Below, one piece after another: positions 14,293-15,230 of a DNA stretch of 15,230 nucleotides. The DNA comes from Alphaproteobacteria bacterium (GTDB lineage Bacteria; Pseudomonadota; Alphaproteobacteria; Puniceispirillales; Puniceispirillaceae): assembly GCA_011524805.1 (NCBI GenBank), contig WTJO01000269.1, positions 1 to 15,230 of the forward strand. The letters are read 5' to 3'. A model generated the notes under the pieces. That model made no database searches. It had not been told where the DNA came from and saw nothing but the letters and a program-made list of their open reading frames with translations. A program made the position numbers and the translations under genes. The number at the start of each line of letters is the position of its first letter. Position 1 is the stretch's first letter.

Positions 14293-15230
14293 ATGTCTAA
14301 TGTGCTTGTAATCGGAGCTGGCGGTGTCGGGTCAGTTGCTGTGCATAAAATGGCGATGCTCAATGAGCAGTTTCAGCAGATCACACTTGCCTCTCGCCGC
14401 CAGTTCAAATGTGATGAAATTGCTGCCTCTGTTAATCAGCGAACAGGCATTAAGATTGCGACAGCAGAGCTGGATGCAGATGATGTAGATGCGACTGCTC
14501 GTCTGATTGACAGCACAGGCGCAAAGCTGGTGGTTAATCTGGCATTGCCCTATCAGGATCTGACCATTATGGATGCGTGCCTGAAAGCAGGGGCTGACTA
14601 TCTTGATACCGCAAATTACGAACCGCGGGATGAAGCAAAGTTCGAGTATCACTGGCAATGGGCCTATCAGGATAAATTCGCCGAACAGGGGCTGATGGCG
14701 CTTTTGGGATCAGGCTTTGATCCGGGCGTCACCAACGTATTTACGGCCTTTATCCGTAAACATCATATTGCCCAGATGAAGACGCTGGATATTCTGGATT
14801 GTAATGGTGGTGATCATGGCCAGCATTTCGCTACCAATTTCAATCCCGAGATCAATATCAGGGAAGTTACCGCGCCAGCGCGCCACTGGCAGGATGGCAG
14901 ATGGGTTGAAAGCCCTGCCCTCTCGCATAAGGTTGCGTTTGATTTCCCCGAAGTTGGCAGCCGCAATATGTATCTGATGTATCATGAAGAACTTGAATCG
15001 CTATCAACCCATTTTCCCGAGCTTGAGCGGGCGCGATTCTGGATGACCTTTGGTGATGCCTATCTTACCCATCTGAATGTGTTGCAGAATATCGGCATGA
15101 CCTCAATCGAGCCAATCCTGTATGAAGGCAAAGAAATTGTGCCATTGCAATTCCTCAAAGCAGTGTTGCCTGCCCCTGAAACATTAGGCAAATCCACCAC
15201 GGGCAAAACCTGTATCGGCACCATTATTAC
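14293..15230 (+). CDS. Carboxynorspermidine synthase-type dehydrogenase (cut by window end)
   Basis: A 312-codon open frame running off the right edge without a stop; about 80-90 residues of the usual 400 are missing. It begins MSNVLVIGAGGVGSVAVHK, a Rossmann fold with GAGGVG at 8-13, and continues with NLALPYQDLTIMDACLKAG, YLDTANYEP, LLGSGFDPGVTNVF and LDCNGGDHG, all typical of the saccharopine-dehydrogenase-like carboxy(nor)spermidine synthase family (CANSDH/CASDH). Family reaction: NADPH-dependent reductive condensation of L-aspartate beta-semialdehyde with a diamine. Products are carboxyspermidine or carboxynorspermidine, or carboxyaminopropylagmatine in a related branch that uses agmatine. 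The start has GAGG 6 nt upstream; an in-frame ATG at 14281 is less typical. The gap to speA is 66 nt with no terminator, so cotranscription is likely. A PLP-dependent carboxyspermidine decarboxylase gene would be expected next, off-window. Confidence 0.9.
   Translation, partial: MSNVLVIGAGGVGSVAVHKMAMLNEQFQQITLASRRQFKCDEIAASVNQRTGIKIATAELDADDVDATARLIDSTGAKLVVNLALPYQDLTIMDACLKAGADYLDTANYEPRDEAKFEYHWQWAYQDKFAEQGLMALLGSGFDPGVTNVFTAFIRKHHIAQMKTLDILDCNGGDHGQHFATNFNPEINIREVTAPARHWQDGRWVESPALSHKVAFDFPEVGSRNMYLMYHEELESLSTHFPELERARFWMTFGDAYLTHLNVLQNIGMTSIEPILYEGKEIVPLQFLKAVLPAPETLGKSTTGKTCIGTII

Noticed and set aside
1..15230. CRISPR arrays, insertion sequences, tRNA or rRNA genes
   Set aside because: Reading both strands I saw no spaced direct repeats, transposase, terminal inverted repeats, cloverleaf or rRNA-like stretches.

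Overview
The window looks like chromosomal DNA of an alphaproteobacterium with intermediate GC (roughly half, judged by eye). Pointers to this are the BktB-type thiolase, a class I arginine decarboxylase followed by a carboxynorspermidine-synthase homologue, and compact operons with 4-37 nt overlaps. A marine SAR116-like relative would fit, but that placement is an impression, not a measurement. I see no mobile element, rRNA, tRNA or CRISPR array.

Layout. (1) Positions 1-2082, plus strand: the C-terminal end of an acyl-CoA dehydrogenase, a BktB-like beta-ketothiolase and an exported histidine phosphatase. The first two belong to fatty-acid oxidation. (2) Positions 2082-2157, minus strand: a candidate small RNA with a pyrimidine-rich anti-Shine-Dalgarno stretch and a textbook intrinsic terminator. 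(3) Positions 2262-3513, plus strand: an MFS transporter whose start codon lies inside a cluster of ATATCA-type inverted repeats. (4) Positions 8450-3532, minus strand: a six-gene operon. It encodes a membrane-bound succinate dehydrogenase/fumarate reductase-like complex in the order iron-sulfur subunit, SdhD-like anchor, SdhC-like anchor, flavoprotein, followed by the alpha and beta subunits of a two-subunit class I (Fe-S) fumarase-type hydratase. (5) Positions 8811-10244, plus strand, divergent from that operon: a succinate-semialdehyde-dehydrogenase-like aldehyde dehydrogenase ending at a strong terminator. (6) Positions 11244-10336, minus strand: an EamA/DMT transporter. (7) Positions 11357-12175, plus strand: an aldo/keto reductase. 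(8) Positions 12319-15230, plus strand: arginine decarboxylase (speA) and a carboxynorspermidine synthase-type dehydrogenase cut by the window end, which together point to polyamine synthesis.

How the genes fit together. Read through the divergent centre, the aldehyde dehydrogenase, the Sdh/Frd-like complex and the hydratase form a possible line: semialdehyde to succinate (or an analogue), to fumarate (or an analogue), to malate (or an analogue), with electrons going to quinone. The complex is not a standard Sdh. The histidine that normally binds FAD covalently is a cysteine, two quinone-pocket residues appear replaced, and the hydratase beta subunit deviates in the usually conserved RDxAH motif. 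Heme ligands, Fe-S cysteines and the main dicarboxylate-binding residues are intact. This combination, a second, non-canonical dicarboxylate oxidation/reduction-hydration module, is the most interesting coding content of the window. The candidate sRNA beside the thiolase and the decarboxylase/CANSDH pair are the next most useful things to check.
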